DNA of 64,000 bases, taken from contig AP026145.1 of the NCBI GenBank assembly GCA_030295235.1, forward strand, positions 374,501 through 438,500. Direction: 5' to 3'. A program made the position numbers and the translations under genes. The stretch is from Fistulifera solaris. Taxonomy: Eukaryota; Bacillariophyta; Bacillariophyceae; Naviculales; Stauroneidaceae. Under the pieces are notes generated by a model that had not been told where the DNA came from, did not search any database, and worked only from the letters and a program-made list of their open reading frames with translations. Below, one piece after another: positions 10,886-23,522 of this stretch. The first letter of the stretch is position 1; every line of letters begins with the position of its first letter.

Positions 10886-11834
10886 ATGATGACAATACGT
10901 AACGTGACATACGAGTCGTCACTTCGTGCCCGTCGATTCTATGTCCTTCGCAGCCTCTATTTTGGTATAATGGCGTTTTTACCCTATGTAAAGGGGGAGT
11001 ATTCTTGGTGCATCATCCCATTGTTTCAAAGCACTGCAAAATGCCAACACCAATCAGGACAAAATTCTCACCCGAGACGAATTCAGCACCGTATGGAGTT
11101 CTCTCACCAAACGCTGGTGTTCCGAGGTATCCAGTGAGGTGGATGATGCTTTATTCGAACAATTGTCTTGCTGGTGCATGACATTTGATGTCGGAAAGTT
11201 TGATGCGTGGTGTTGTACAAAGGTGACGTTTGCGGACTCGTGGGCCGGGGTCCGTATGCCCGATGACATGTATCCTAGAGAATATGTGGAATCGTTGTGT
11301 GATCAGATTGAACAACGGATCAAAGAATTGAATTGCACTGACAGCGCCCTATTCAATACACCTCCTCCCAGCCCTTCGACGGGTCCTACTGTTTCGCCTG
11401 TGCTTGTATCGAATAAAGAGAACCCAATGAGAGCCTCCCATGAGGATGGTTTCCTGAGCAAATTAGGAGAGAGTTTGCTTTTAGCTCTGTGTGCTTTCTT
11501 GTTCGTTGCACTGGTGGGAGGAATTTACATGTGGAGGAGTAAACGATATTGGAACTTGAATGACGAAAATGAGTCAATGGCGACGAAACCAGTGCAGTCT
11601 GGCAATTCTAAACATTCTGTCGAATCGGAGCTATCGGAACAACGTGTTCTTGATGACGCTGGACATAATGACCTAATGAAGACAAAACATCATCTCTTAG
11701 AACAAGTCAGCCCGAAAAGATCGCGAGCGGAGTGCTCGGATGAAATGTGTTGCAATAAGGAACAGTTTGTTGAAGAGAGAAAACGGACAGATCAATCAGC
11801 AACCTCGGATGTGGACCCACCATTTTTCATCTGA
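10886..11834 (+). CDS. Single-pass surface protein (paralogue B), one frame break
   Basis: Divergent partner of the gene at 9386-10437. It starts at tandem ATGs 10886/10889, with a hydrophobic leader RSLYFGIMAFLPYVKG. The ectodomain has CFKALQNANTNQDKILTRDEF, an EF-hand-like Asn/Asp loop equivalent to DANTDQMLFFGEF of paralogue A. It continues LSCWCMTFD, DAWCCTK and YPREYVESLCDQIEQR (compare YPEAYTERLCRGME), then a PPPSPSTGPTVSP stalk, a transmembrane helix (ESLLLALCAFLFVALVGGIYMW) and a charged tail. The leader and the ectodomain lie in different frames, the change being between about 10990 and 11030; removing one base gives 316 codons. A short intron there is not excluded but no good donor/acceptor pair is visible. 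Function unknown. Confidence 0.65.
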
Positions 11835-12457
11835 ACAACATTGAGTTTCGGTGACCAGGATCTTCGGTATCTTACCTGGTAGAGCGTGATTGGGTTTTCA
11901 TAATTGGACTGCTTTCATCGCCTCATTGTTGCTCTGGTTCTACCAGATCCATTGCAATGCCCACACAAGACTAAAATCAATAGAGAATATTCTATTTGAT
12001 GATGATGATATCGGTGTTCCTGGTAATGAAGTTTGAGTTATATAGAATGCTTAGTCTAGAAAAGGCAATGTAGGTAACAAGTGCCGGGACTGTGTCTAAG
12101 TTGAGTCACCAGTCACAATTTGTGGACAAAACACTTTAGTATATAGTACTTAGTGAACGGACTTCAAACAACATAGAGACTGTACTAAATTTCTAAATCC
12201 AACGGCTAGAATCGAATTTTCTAAACCATCTTTAGGACCGGTACGACTTATTCCGGAGGGAGACGTTGAGACGATGCGATCATGCCGGCGATATGACATC
12301 CTTCCTGCGTTCAACCGTTCCTCGTCCCCTTCACCAAAACCAACGATAGCCACTCTAGAATGTTTATCGTCTCAACATAGGCATTGGAGGACAAATACAA
12401 TCAATCTACTTGCTTTACTAAGAAGCTTGCTCATTGCGGGTTGCGTTTTTGTTACAG
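11835..12457. other. Intergenic / 5' region of the DENN gene
   Basis: 620 bp. The sequence ends in TTTTTGTTACAG directly before the DENN start ATG, which would make a good splice acceptor, so an intron in the 5' untranslated region is possible. TGCCGGGACTG...TTGAGTCA at about 12083-12108 resembles a segment at 33212-33233. Confidence 0.45.
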
Positions 12458-15400
12458 ATGGATCCGGCGTTTAACCGTCCTTGGCGGGATGACAACGATA
12501 AACTACCTTCTCGTTATGGTCGATCGCGCTCGAAAGAGGATGTAGAGCAAAGCTATAGTGACTCGAAAAGCAATCGAAGAGCAGGAATAATTAACGAAGC
12601 CGTGGTGGATGGTGTACAATCTTCTTTTTCTGGATCGTTTTCCGGCGACAGTTCTCGGGAGAAAAAATCTTCTTCATCATCATCACGAAGAAAAGAAAAA
12701 GAGTTGCCAGAAGACAGAAAAATGAGAGTGTCATCCCGGAAAGATCGCGGTGATGATTTCGAAAGAAGGCACTCTTTGAAGCGACGAAATTCAGACAAGA
12801 AATCACAATCGTCGACAGAGGCAAAGATGTATACCGAAAAGACGTCTCTTCCGGGCCTCGGTCGGTCACACAAAAACTACGATGGTTCCGCCAATCTTTC
12901 CGATCGTGAAGAGCGTAGACGGCATCGTGGAAGTCGCCAAGATTTGTGGTCCGATCCGCCTCCGAAGTCACGCAGCGAAGCCATATCACATCGAGTTTCG
13001 TCGGAAGGTCGAAGCAGTCGCAACCCTATTCAAACAGAGGTAGATTTAGAACCCTATCGCCAACAATCTCAGCTTCATGTACGGGATCGGACTTCATTAA
13101 AGGTATCGGAGACAGCCGATTCACTTCGAACCATGAATTTAGATATTTACTCCGAAGTGAATCGACCCAAAGCCATGGAAGTGGGATCCGATCGCACAAC
13201 AGCGGAATCATCTCGTGAACTTCGGACTCGCCGTCTATTGGAGCAGCAACGAGAACGTCGTAATTCAAAGCAGGCACAGGTGGATACTTCGATACTCAAC
13301 CCAAGCCCCACGCATTTCCCGGCAAGCTCGCCCGCGGTGGAGAAATACTTGTCACGAAAGAATATGATGGATGGTATACAGTCCCGCGCTGAGACAGGAC
13401 GTTCCGGCAGCGGCTCCGATGATGATGAGAGGCTTCAATCTTTGCGGAGATCATCTTCTTTAACGAAAGCTTCACCGCGAGATTTTCTGATGGCGGCTCG
13501 TTCTTCGCAAAAGGCTACGACTACTACAGAATCAACCATGCAAAACACACAAAAAGCACCATCTTCAGGCAATGGATCTCCCGCGAATATTGTAAGAAGT
13601 TCTCAAGAGGCCAACGACGAAATCAATAAAACACTAAGTTCAGCGGTGAAAGGCTGGTCGACGTTTAACAGCCGACTTCGGCGTGCGGTCTCCCTAACGC
13701 GGGGCATTGTGACGCCGCTCTCCAAAGTGGATCAGTATTTAGCAAATCGGCACCAACAGAAACAGCAAACAGCGGACGAAAGTAAAGCCAGTCAATTCAT
13801 TCGCGTTCCTAGCTTTGATACAGATGCGTATTTAGATGGGTTGCAGCCGTCTTCGGAGAGTGGCGAAGATGAGGAAGAAGATGAAAAGGCTTTTATTGAA
13901 AGTTCAGATGATGAAGTGAAGGACGCTGCTACCTGGAGTGTCCGTGTCTGCGTTATTTCTGCTGTGGATTTGCCCGCAAGTGTCATCCCTTCGCTGCCTC
14001 TTAGCCCTGTATTAAAACTCGGGTTGGTGTCTATCCCTGGAACTCAAGATAAGAAAGCTGGTCATCTTGAATTATCGAAGAAAGTGGATAGTGACGGACT
14101 GGCTTCGTTTCCGAGGACCAAAATACGGTGCACCAGTTCCAGAGCCTTGTCACAGCGAGACAATGGCTCCGCTGAATTTCACGAGGAGATGCGATGGGAC
14201 AACGTTCGACGACCTCATCAAATGGCGCTGGCTGTCGAACTTGCATCTCGAGCTGTTTTGACGCCCGCAAATGCTCGTGAAAGTCCCGCGCACGTTGATA
14301 CTTCGTCATCAGGTCGTCCTGCGGGTCCTAGTACTGCTCTTCGCTTCGGTGCTATGTTCCGCAAGCAACAGAAGAAAGGTTCTAACAGTGAGATGGAGCA
14401 AGCTAACGCAGCAGCGGCTCTCGCCAAACTTCTTGTCGAGGATAATGCTCCGGCAGTCACATCATCAGCAGGCGAGCAATCTTCTGAATCACATGAACGT
14501 GGGCCATTGTTCGACTCGCACCCAGCGGTTATGAGGAGTTTAGCAGCAAGTCAGAATGAGGTCGATGTTCAACTTAATCCTCGTAATCGCCAGCGAAGGC
14601 GCACGCGGGTTACAGAGGATTTAAGACTGGGGTCTAGAATAATACCACTGGAAAGCCTAGACTTACGACAGGCTATCAAATCCGGCTTCGTGCGTGTAGA
14701 GCAGTGGATAGAGCTAGACGCGAGCCTGGACACAAATGCGCCGGACTTCGGTAGCCCGCGGCAAAGTTCGTCGAGTAAGCGAAGTCCAAGTGTACTATTG
14801 GAAGTAACTGTTGCGAGACGAGAGGTCCTCGATGATAGTGAGGATGAAATGGAACAGGAAGAGACAGAAGCAGCTTCAATACGCCGCTCATACTCCAAGC
14901 GCGCATCCCTTATCGTAAAAAATCAGCTAAAACGTGAAGCTCCTGTAGCTGAGGTGAAATCTTCGGACGACCCTATACTGGAGCCAGGCATTATTGATTT
15001 TGCCTGTGTTATGGGCGCACGCGACATCGGTGACCAAAAATTAGATGATGGTGGTAGAGGATGGGTGAATTCGAATCCTGAATGCGTTATCTTGGATCGA
15101 TTCCCTGCTACGGACGCTTTTCATCAAGATAGGGGACGCAAAGCTACCTTAGCGGAAAAAATAGAATGGTTTTGTTTTCCCGAGGGAATTAGATTGTGGC
15201 GAGGTACAACTCCTCCAAATGCGGAAGAAATGAATTTGAAGCGTTTCTCTTCTTTGTCTCCTGGATCTACGTCGTCCTCCACAGCCCTTTTCGACGCCTA
15301 TCTTGGATGCACTACATCGTTCTCGTGGTTTGTCATTGCTTCAAACTCAGATGAATATGGTTCAGAACTTGTAAAAACATACGGTGCTGTCATTCGCTTT

Positions 15401-18400
15401 TATGTGCCCGCCCCGATCGGCATAGATCCAAAGCAAGATGATTTTGCTCAATTTATTACAGACGATAAAAGTCAGCGATCAGATCTTGTTGAGCGAAAGC
15501 GTCTTTGGGTTCCCCCTGGCAATTTGCTTGACATCGAGTCTGCCCATCGTCGGAATAATGGAAGCGATGCTGTTGCGGCTCTGTGATGCTTTGTCTATCA
15601 GTGGCATTCCCGAGGATCTTTCATCGTCTGGTATAATGAAAGAGGTTGCGCAGGTTGTTGTGAACTTTCACAGGCCAATTCAAGGTGTGGTGAACTGCTC
15701 TATACCTTTTCTGTCCGGAGACCCATTTCACGTGGCGCTTCCACCAAGCCAAGGTTTGCCTTCGTTGCCACATGGGAATGCAATATCGACGGTTTGCCGC
15801 CTGCTTGGAGCAGATGGTCTCAACACTTTATTAGCTGCTTTGCTGACTGAAAGCAAAATTCTGTTGCACTCAGATGATGTTGCTAATCTTTGCTTGGTCG
15901 CTGAGGTAGTCACTGCGCTAATTTACCCCTTCCAGTGGTCTCTACCTTACGTGCCTGTTCTGCCAGCTGCGATGATGGAGTTTATCGAAGCCCCAATGCC
16001 CTATTTGCTGGGAATTCCGTCATGCAACATGAAGCACATTGATCCTAGTGTTCTGGAGGACGTTGTCGTTGTAAATATAGACCAAGGCTTAGGTGACTTT
16101 TCGGAAAGCGAGCAGGGCAGAAAACAGATGTCTAAAACACCAACACCACTTCCACTCCCTGTCGCCGTCAGCATTGAGAGAGCAGTAAGCAAAGTGTTTC
16201 GCGCAGGCGAGGATGCAGAAGCATTGAATGACGATAGCCGAGTGACTGGGGTCCAAACTTTTCCGCGGATGGAACCCGAAAGTGTCATAGAAAGAGAGTT
16301 TCGACTTTCTGTTGCCATTGATATTTGCGGTCTTACACGGGGCTTGGAAGAATGTTTAGTCTATGCCTCGTCTTCCCAGCCGGTCTTTAATGTCGACAAG
16401 TTCTTGCAAACCGCACCTGCAATGTACGAGGAGCAGCGTGGCTATAGCTCTAAGCTTCACTTTAGAGGAGAGCCTTCTACTCAAAAAGTTGTTTCGCCCA
16501 TGTCAAGGAAATTCTTGTCCACTTTTGTCAACTGCCAACATTTTCATCAATTTCTTGAATTAGTCAACGACGACCGCCTTGCTTTATTCCACGATATCAT
16601 GGAAGTTTGGAAAACAGGAAGGTCACAAAAGACACTATCTTCCAGCCACTTGAATACGATGCTGTTATTTCCCGTTTATCGAAAACCTTGAAGAAACGGG
16701 AGGAAAAAATACCAACTTTTCGTATTCTGAAAAATGTAGATGATAAGAATGAACCAGAACCGAAGTCGGGAACCAAACGTTTTCCATTTGATTTGCTACA
16801 TCACCTTGTTGCTGACGATGCGTCTGCGAATGACGATAACCTTCCTCTGTCGGTCGGCGTCAAACAGGTATCCGTTGCTTACCTTGTCGAACTGGAAAAG
16901 AATCCCTGGCGCTACCGTTCGCTTTTCAGCATAGACACTGAAGATCCAGCGGTGGCCAGGACACTTGTGATTTCGGAGAAAATTAAGCTGCGAGACGCAA
17001 TTGGTGAGCGCCGTTTCCAGGCATGGCAGATGTCGAAAGAAGACGATAGCTTTAGCATGCTTTCAGAAGAGCCGGGAAATGCTTTTTCGTCTGAACCACT
17101 CGATCTGAAAAGTCTTCTACAATACGCCGACTCATCGATTGAGAAAGTTATTGGCACATCTGAAGACAGTCAGAAGAGAAACGTCGTTGAAGATGCCAGA
17201 AGCAGAGACGCCATTCGGAGATGTCTTCAAGATCTCGCTCTTTCCACTGGATCCACCGCGGAGCATAAGATATTCAATGAGAGTCTGGTCAAGCAGGCAG
17301 AAGATGCTATGCGTAACCCTTCTGCTAAAAACTTCTTTCTTAACGTCTTGAGCCAGCGAAAGGGCTCGGATAGCCAGCGAGCGGACTTCAACACAAGACG
17401 CCGCACGACAGTGTTCAACACTGTGTCATTGTCGTCAAAAGTAGAAAATGAAGCATTTGATATTCTGGTGAGGTTGGGGTGCGCTTTGCTTGACGACTGT
17501 GCACAGAGCCGGGACTTTGAAACTGCTGCAGTCCTTTTGAAGCTCACTGCTGGCTTATACACATCAGTCGCGTCCAAAGAAGGTGAAAACGCGGTTGTTT
17601 ATATGACATCTCGTATTGGAGGCCACCATGTGTATGCAGAACTTGGCGTTTGGGAGTCGGTCATGAGATCTCATCTGACTGCTCGTCACGAAACGTTAAA
17701 AGAAGACAAAGCTTCGTCGGGAGAAAGTACTGATGTTGAGGTGGATGAGTATGAGGCAACAATTTCAACGCTATACGAAATGGTTGCGTATGGTATACCG
17801 GCAGAAGAACTAGCAAGGTTTTCTTCTTGGAAAAGCAAGAAAAATGGGTGGTTCAAAAGCGAGAAAGGAATGTCGCTCCTCCTACTCTCAAAGAGACTGA
17901 GTGGCCGCCGGGAGCAGGGCGTGACGACCTCAAGTGGTGCTACCATCAGCGATATCGATTCTTTGGGATTATCAAAACCATATGTGGACAAACGTGTTGG
18001 GAGTCACGACTTCGAGAATATTTCGCTCCACTGGATTGAAACAGGATGGTGCCACCCTGCCGCAAAATCTGCTCGACGACTGGGTGCTTCGGACACACAC
18101 GTGAATGCCAAACGACAAGGGACACAAAATATTCTTAACCTGCTCGACGAGCAGCAAAGTTCACAGCGGCATGAAAAGCGCATGAAACGATCAGCTGTCA
18201 CTGCTATGTCGTATGTTGGTTCTTCCGTGGTTGCAACGGGTGGGCTCGATGGTGGTGTTTTTCTTGCTCGCAGAGTTCGTCTAGACCGTAAAAGCCGTAC
18301 CGTTGACAAGGGTCAGCATGACGAGAAGTGGGATACTTGCCTTGTGAGAGGGATGCATCTTGACTGGGGAAGTTCAGGTAGTCGCTTCGCCTCTGTTGGT

Positions 18401-19753
18401 TCTACAACGGGGGCTGACGGTGAATTTGGCGTTGGGGCTGTTTCCTGCCTTGCCACCACACGCGCTATTTCTCATACCGTTGACTCTCCCACCTCAAAAG
18501 ACACGGCAGAGCCTCCAGACGAGCATGACCTTTTGAGGGAAATGGAAGGATGCCGAGTTATTGCTGGTACAACATGTGGTGATTTGCGTGTCTGGTCGAT
18601 AAAAGATGTATTTTCGGCTGTGTTCTTTGCAAAAGGAAACGAATCAACGAAGTTCGGTGCTAGCGGCAACCAAGGAACTGATTTCGCTGCCGGTAGCTCC
18701 CTTACCCGATTAAAGTTCTCGTTACGAGGAAGGGCTCTTTCTGGGCATCGAGGTGGTGTCTCGTGCGTTGATGTCCCTTCTCCAATATTCAGACCAGATT
18801 CGATAATTACTGGTGGCGCAGATGGGCTCATCAAACTATGGAGCTTAAGGTCGCCCAGTATATCCGGAATTGGGCAGCGCGGAGGAGAAGTGGATCCGAG
18901 TCGCATCGTCCAATCTGCCCTGCCGTCCAGTCCCCGAACAACTGCTGCTCGAAGTGGAGATGCTTTGAGTATACTATCAGGACACGGTGGTCGTATCCTT
19001 TGTGTGAAAACCGCTTGGCATGGCGACCGACTTTTGTCCTGCGGAGCTGATCGCACAGTCAGAGTTTGGGATATATCTGGAAGTGGCGGGCGCTGCATAA
19101 ATACGTTGTCGGGACACTTTGGATGGGTGACCAAAGTCAATCACTGGGGCCCGAATACCATTATATCTGCTTCAACAGATCGCTCTATCGCACTTTGGGA
19201 CACCCGTATTCGAAGCACACCGCTCTTTGCGTTACGACATCATCTGGCGCCAGTGTCCGACATTCTGGTTGGAGCTCGAACAGATCCGATTATTGTGAGT
19301 GCTGGACTGGACGGTCAAGTGGCGGCATGGGATTTTCGAAAGCTCACCGGTAGAACGAACAGCTCTCCTCTTGCGAGTTTGCCTGATAATAAGAAGTCAC
19401 ATCGTTGTCAGGTAATCCGGGATCCCGTCGGGAATTTGAATTTGAGAGATCATGAAAGGCATCGACACGTTGCTGGTACTTTGCTATTAAGCAGAGCATC
19501 GGTTCGAGAAAATATCAATAGTGTTTATTGTCTTGGATCGGAAGGAACCATACGAGAATGGGATACTATGAGCGGAAGAATCCTCTCGGAGCATGTCACT
19601 GGTCATAGTGACGCCATCAGTGGTTTTTGTTCGGTTGGACAAGACGATGCGATGATGGAATCGTCCATCGAAGGTACAAGAAGAGGCTTGGCGACCACCA
19701 CGATCAGCGCATCATGGGATGGAACTGTTCGGTTACGTCGTCTCATTGGATAG
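12458..19753 (+). CDS. DENN-domain Rab exchange factor with C-terminal WD40 repeats (SCD1/DENND3-like), two frame breaks
   Basis: DENN proteins activate Rab GTPases in vesicle traffic. The locus encodes about 2,431 residues. Residues 1-840 are mostly disordered Ser/Arg/Lys-rich sequence. The uDENN module (15000-15480) includes FPEGIRLWRG and FSWFVIASNSDEYGSEL. The DENN core (15515-16100) includes LAICLTSSLPIVGIMEAMLL, LLTESKILLHS and MPYLLGIPS. A dDENN-like helical part follows (16290-16700). From about 18180 to the end lie WD40 repeats (GGADGLIKLWS, LSGHGGRILC, CGADRTVRVWD, STDRSIALWD, GTIREWD, ASWDGTVRL). DENN plus WD40 is the architecture of plant SCD1, which acts in secretion and cytokinesis, and of DENND3. 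The frame changes at a CCCCC run (15512-15516, one base too many) and a TTT run (16606-16608, one too few); they cancel, so the total is exactly 2,432 codons. Start chosen at the first ATG. Confidence 0.85.
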
Positions 19754-21010
19754 TCAAAGAGTTAGTGCAAATGCGCTCGAACGCATGTAGACTTAGAATG
19801 ATGTAATTTACATGGCAATAAACAGTCAAATTATCTTGAACAGCCAAAAGCTTCTGTTCAGGAGACCAAAAGGAAGTCACTTACCACGTTTGGTCGAGCA
19901 AAAATAATAATGGAGTGAGTAATAATGGCAATTTATCCAATATCCGGGTGCCCCCTTTGTCGATAAATTTCCCTACGAGAGCTACTTGAAGTCGACGTAG
20001 ACATTCGAAGCGTTACATCTTTCGTCTTTTGCGTATTGATGTCATTTGGATGTCAATTATCATTCCATGGCACTGAAATTGTATGCCGGAGAAAGCGATA
20101 ATGGCATTGGTCCACCAATGACCTGAAACCTGTTGTGATCGAAATTGTCGCCTTTCAGTCGCGGTCTCCGTAAACCAACACTTAAGTCCTATAGTGATCC
20201 AAGCAGTCAACGATCCGCAAGCATTTCGAAGGCGTATATCAAGATGATGCGTTTCAAATGAAAATCTTGATCTACATTGACACCCATTAAAGACTGAAAA
20301 ATTAATTTTGCATTTAGATACTAGCATCTGTGGCCAACCTTGTCGCCTTTAAAGAGTTTTTTAAAATCAGCCGTGGTCCCTTAGAATGAACACATTGATC
20401 CTATAATGACCCCTGATGTCAACGATCCGCAAGCATTTTGAAGGCGTAAATCAAGATGCTGCGCTTCAAACGAAAACCTTGATCTACCTTGACACCCATT
20501 ACAGTCTGAAGATTGATTTTACATCATTTGCGGCCCAGCTTGGCGTCGTTTCATTCGTATTCCGAAATTAAAACGTGACTGAAAATCAGTCGTGGTCTCC
20601 TTGAACCAACACATTGATCCTATAGTGACCCCAGCTGCCAACGATCGGCAAGCCGGCAAGCAATTCGGGCGTGAAATCAAGATGCGGCGTTTCAAATAAA
20701 CCGTAATCTACATTGACACCAATAAATGCTTGTATTGTCACGGCGTATCCATATCGGAGAAAGCGATGACGGTAGACTGTGAATAAAATCCGTACCCCCC
20801 CTCGGTCGATAAAATTTCCCTACTAGCTGGAGCAACGTGAAATCTACGTAGACGTTCGAAGTGCTGCATCTTTCATGCTTTTCACCTATTGAAGTCAATA
20901 TTTGATGCCAACTATCGTTTACTGGCACGGATTACTCTTGTCGAAGAGAGCGATGATGGTATTGGTGCTCCATAGACCTGAAAAATGGTGTGGTCGAAGT
21001 ATCACAATAT
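19754..21010. repeat. Degenerate composite tandem-repeat block
   Basis: Three diverged copies of a unit of about 215 bp, anchored by CAACGATCCGCAAG-like words near 20208, 20419 and 20639, share ATTGATCCTATAGTGACC and GATCTACATTGACACCCAT. They are flanked by two direct copies of another unit, starting near 19945 and 20790, with TCGATAAATTTCCCTAC and GACATTCGAAG or its variants. The reverse complement of this outer unit matches the 219-bp tandem unit at 59.3-60.6 kb. No coding potential seen. Confidence 0.75.
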
Positions 21011-21138
21011 CCGGGTACCCCATCGATGCGGAGTAAACTCGTAACACTACTGTACTTTTTGATTGGCTGTTTTTGCGTTGCGTACCTTGTTCCTCATTAT
21101 TTGAAAGTTTTTGGTTCGTTCGTCTCAATGCCGCAATA

Positions 21139-21763
21139 ATGGGAAAGAGATCAAATGGATTGTATTTAGCATTACGACACATTTACGAGGGTAAATGGAG
21201 AAGGCCGGCGTTCGAATTGGGTCACCAGCTCTTTTGGAGTGCTCTATTACCCGTCCTGCTCGTGACAACGACTCTTTTCTTCGTATTACGCTTTTATTTA
21301 TGGATTCGTTTACGATGGTTCGCATCGGCACGTGAATTGCATCATGAAGCGCTCTGTGCGTATCAGCAACAGTCGACCAAGAAATCGACACGCAAAGTGC
21401 ACAATCTACTGCATCGGGCCATTCAACGAGACCCCACCTACCAGCCGGCCTATTTGTCGCTCGCGGCGAGCTTTTTGTACCCAGTTAACTATCCTTCGAC
21501 ACGACGAGATCCCGATCAAGCACTGCGAGTACTCGAGCAGTGTCGTAGGAATACTAAAGGAGGAGACGATATCATCCGGGCTCGAATTGGATTGTCAGGT
21601 TGTACAATCCGGTCAGGATCACATGATACTGGATGCTTTGCGACAGAGTGCCTGCCTGAATAGGGCTTTTGCGAAGAAACAAGATGAAAAAGTAGCGTCA
21701 CACGGGGACGGCCCCACTATTGATACAAACGAATCATCACAAGAAAGCAAAAAGGACAGGTAG
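21139..21763 (+). CDS. Membrane-anchored TPR-like small protein, one frame break
   Basis: About 207 residues from ATG 21139 (MGKRSNGLYLAL). It has one hydrophobic segment at residues 35-58 (LFWSALLPVLLVTTTLFFVL). The following helical sequence looks like a degenerate TPR unit (HNLLHRAIQRDPTYQPAYLSLAASFLYP, then DPDQALRVLEQC), then LDCQVVQSGQDHMILDALRQ and a charged tail. The change of frame lies near 21585-21592 (CGAATTGGATTG). Dropping one base gives exactly 208 codons and avoids an unlikely tail. Function unknown. Confidence 0.6.
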
Positions 21764-21944
21764 TCATTGAGCTTATCATCGCTTATCGCTTGTTATTCGT
21801 ACATTTTAGAATTACTTTACTATTCCGTAGACTATTTATCATTCATAGTAATCAGGATCATGGTAACGACGATACCAGGACGAGTACGAGCTCATATCGC
21901 GTTGCGGCGACTGACCCTGCAGGCGACCCAGATTCTGGAATCCA

Positions 21945-22750
21945 TCATTCAATTTCGTCGTTTTCGTCGTACCTTCCCACGGGTTGACGGCAATTGGGAC
22001 ACGTGGGATGACTGCGCTGCTGTTGCAACCAGTGGCGGATGCACTTGGCATGAAAATTGGCCCCACATTGGGTGCGACAGTGCAGGTTATCGGCCGCCGC
22101 CTCCAAGACATCAAAGCAAATCGGACAGTCTTCTTGATCCTGTCGACAGGCGACTTGGGGAGCAGGACCCCGCTGTAGCTTGGCTGTATTCGTTTCGTAC
22201 GACCGACTTGGCCAGGACCGCTCCGCTGACTTGCTGGAATCGTTAAGCCATACAGGCATACATCTCTTCCAATTCTGTCTTGATCCAAGCTTGTTGATAC
22301 ACCAGCGGTGACGACGACGGAATCGCCATGACTTTGAGTAACACAAAAGAATGTGTTTGCATAGATTGCCTTTGGCATGATCCGGGCAACTGCAATGCGG
22401 AGTGCGTTGAATCGTGACGTCGTAGACATTACCCGTCGATCCCAAGACGACAAACGCATTACGACAAGTCATCTTGAACGTCCGATTTCGTCACCAAGTA
22501 CATGGACTGTGAAAGGGCGATCAATGCGCTGTTGAACGTTTTTGGGAGGATTGCTTCGATAGCGCTTGCTGCGCTTCTCCGGTTTTCCGGTGTCCTTGAA
22601 TGCGGCGGCCGAGGGTGTAGCCCCGTTCGACTGTTGCATGCTCACGTATCGCTCTCGGAGCGTGTCCGTAGAACCCGTCGCGGGTAACTTGAACGCTTTC
22701 AAAGCCGCTTGGAGTTCGGCACGAGACAACGTGAAAGGATCTGCTGTCAT
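21945..22750 (-). CDS. SAP-SWIM-RING protein, putative E3 ubiquitin ligase, several frame breaks
   Basis: Three nucleic-acid or ubiquitin modules in order. The first is a SAP-like helix pair near the start (TLSRAELQAALKAFKLPATG). The second is a SWIM zinc finger (HCSCPDHAKGNLCKHIL, the CxCxnCxH pattern). The third is a C-terminal RING-type finger (CPICFDVLEAAADNLHC, CGANFHAKCIRHWL, CPNCRQP). RING proteins transfer ubiquitin from E2 enzymes, and SWIM-RING combinations occur in ZSWIM2/MEX-type ligases. The frame changes at TT 22474-22475 and AAAA 22345-22348 (one base missing each) and near 22243-22247 (one extra). After the second change the sequence reads FVLLKVMAIPSSSPLVYQ, which follows SWIM in relatives. 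A further shift after CRQP would extend the protein to 21839, ending YHDPDYYE; I give the shorter directly read end. Confidence 0.72.
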
Positions 22751-23486
<736 letters not shown>

Positions 23487-23522
23487 CTATGTAACGATTA
23501 AATTTACTTGAAGACTGGGTAC

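Noticed and set aside
21839-22459. 206-residue minus-strand frame overlapping the SWIM-RING gene
   Set aside because: Most of it is an out-of-frame shadow; only its last 46 codons might be the true end of the RING gene after a further frame change.
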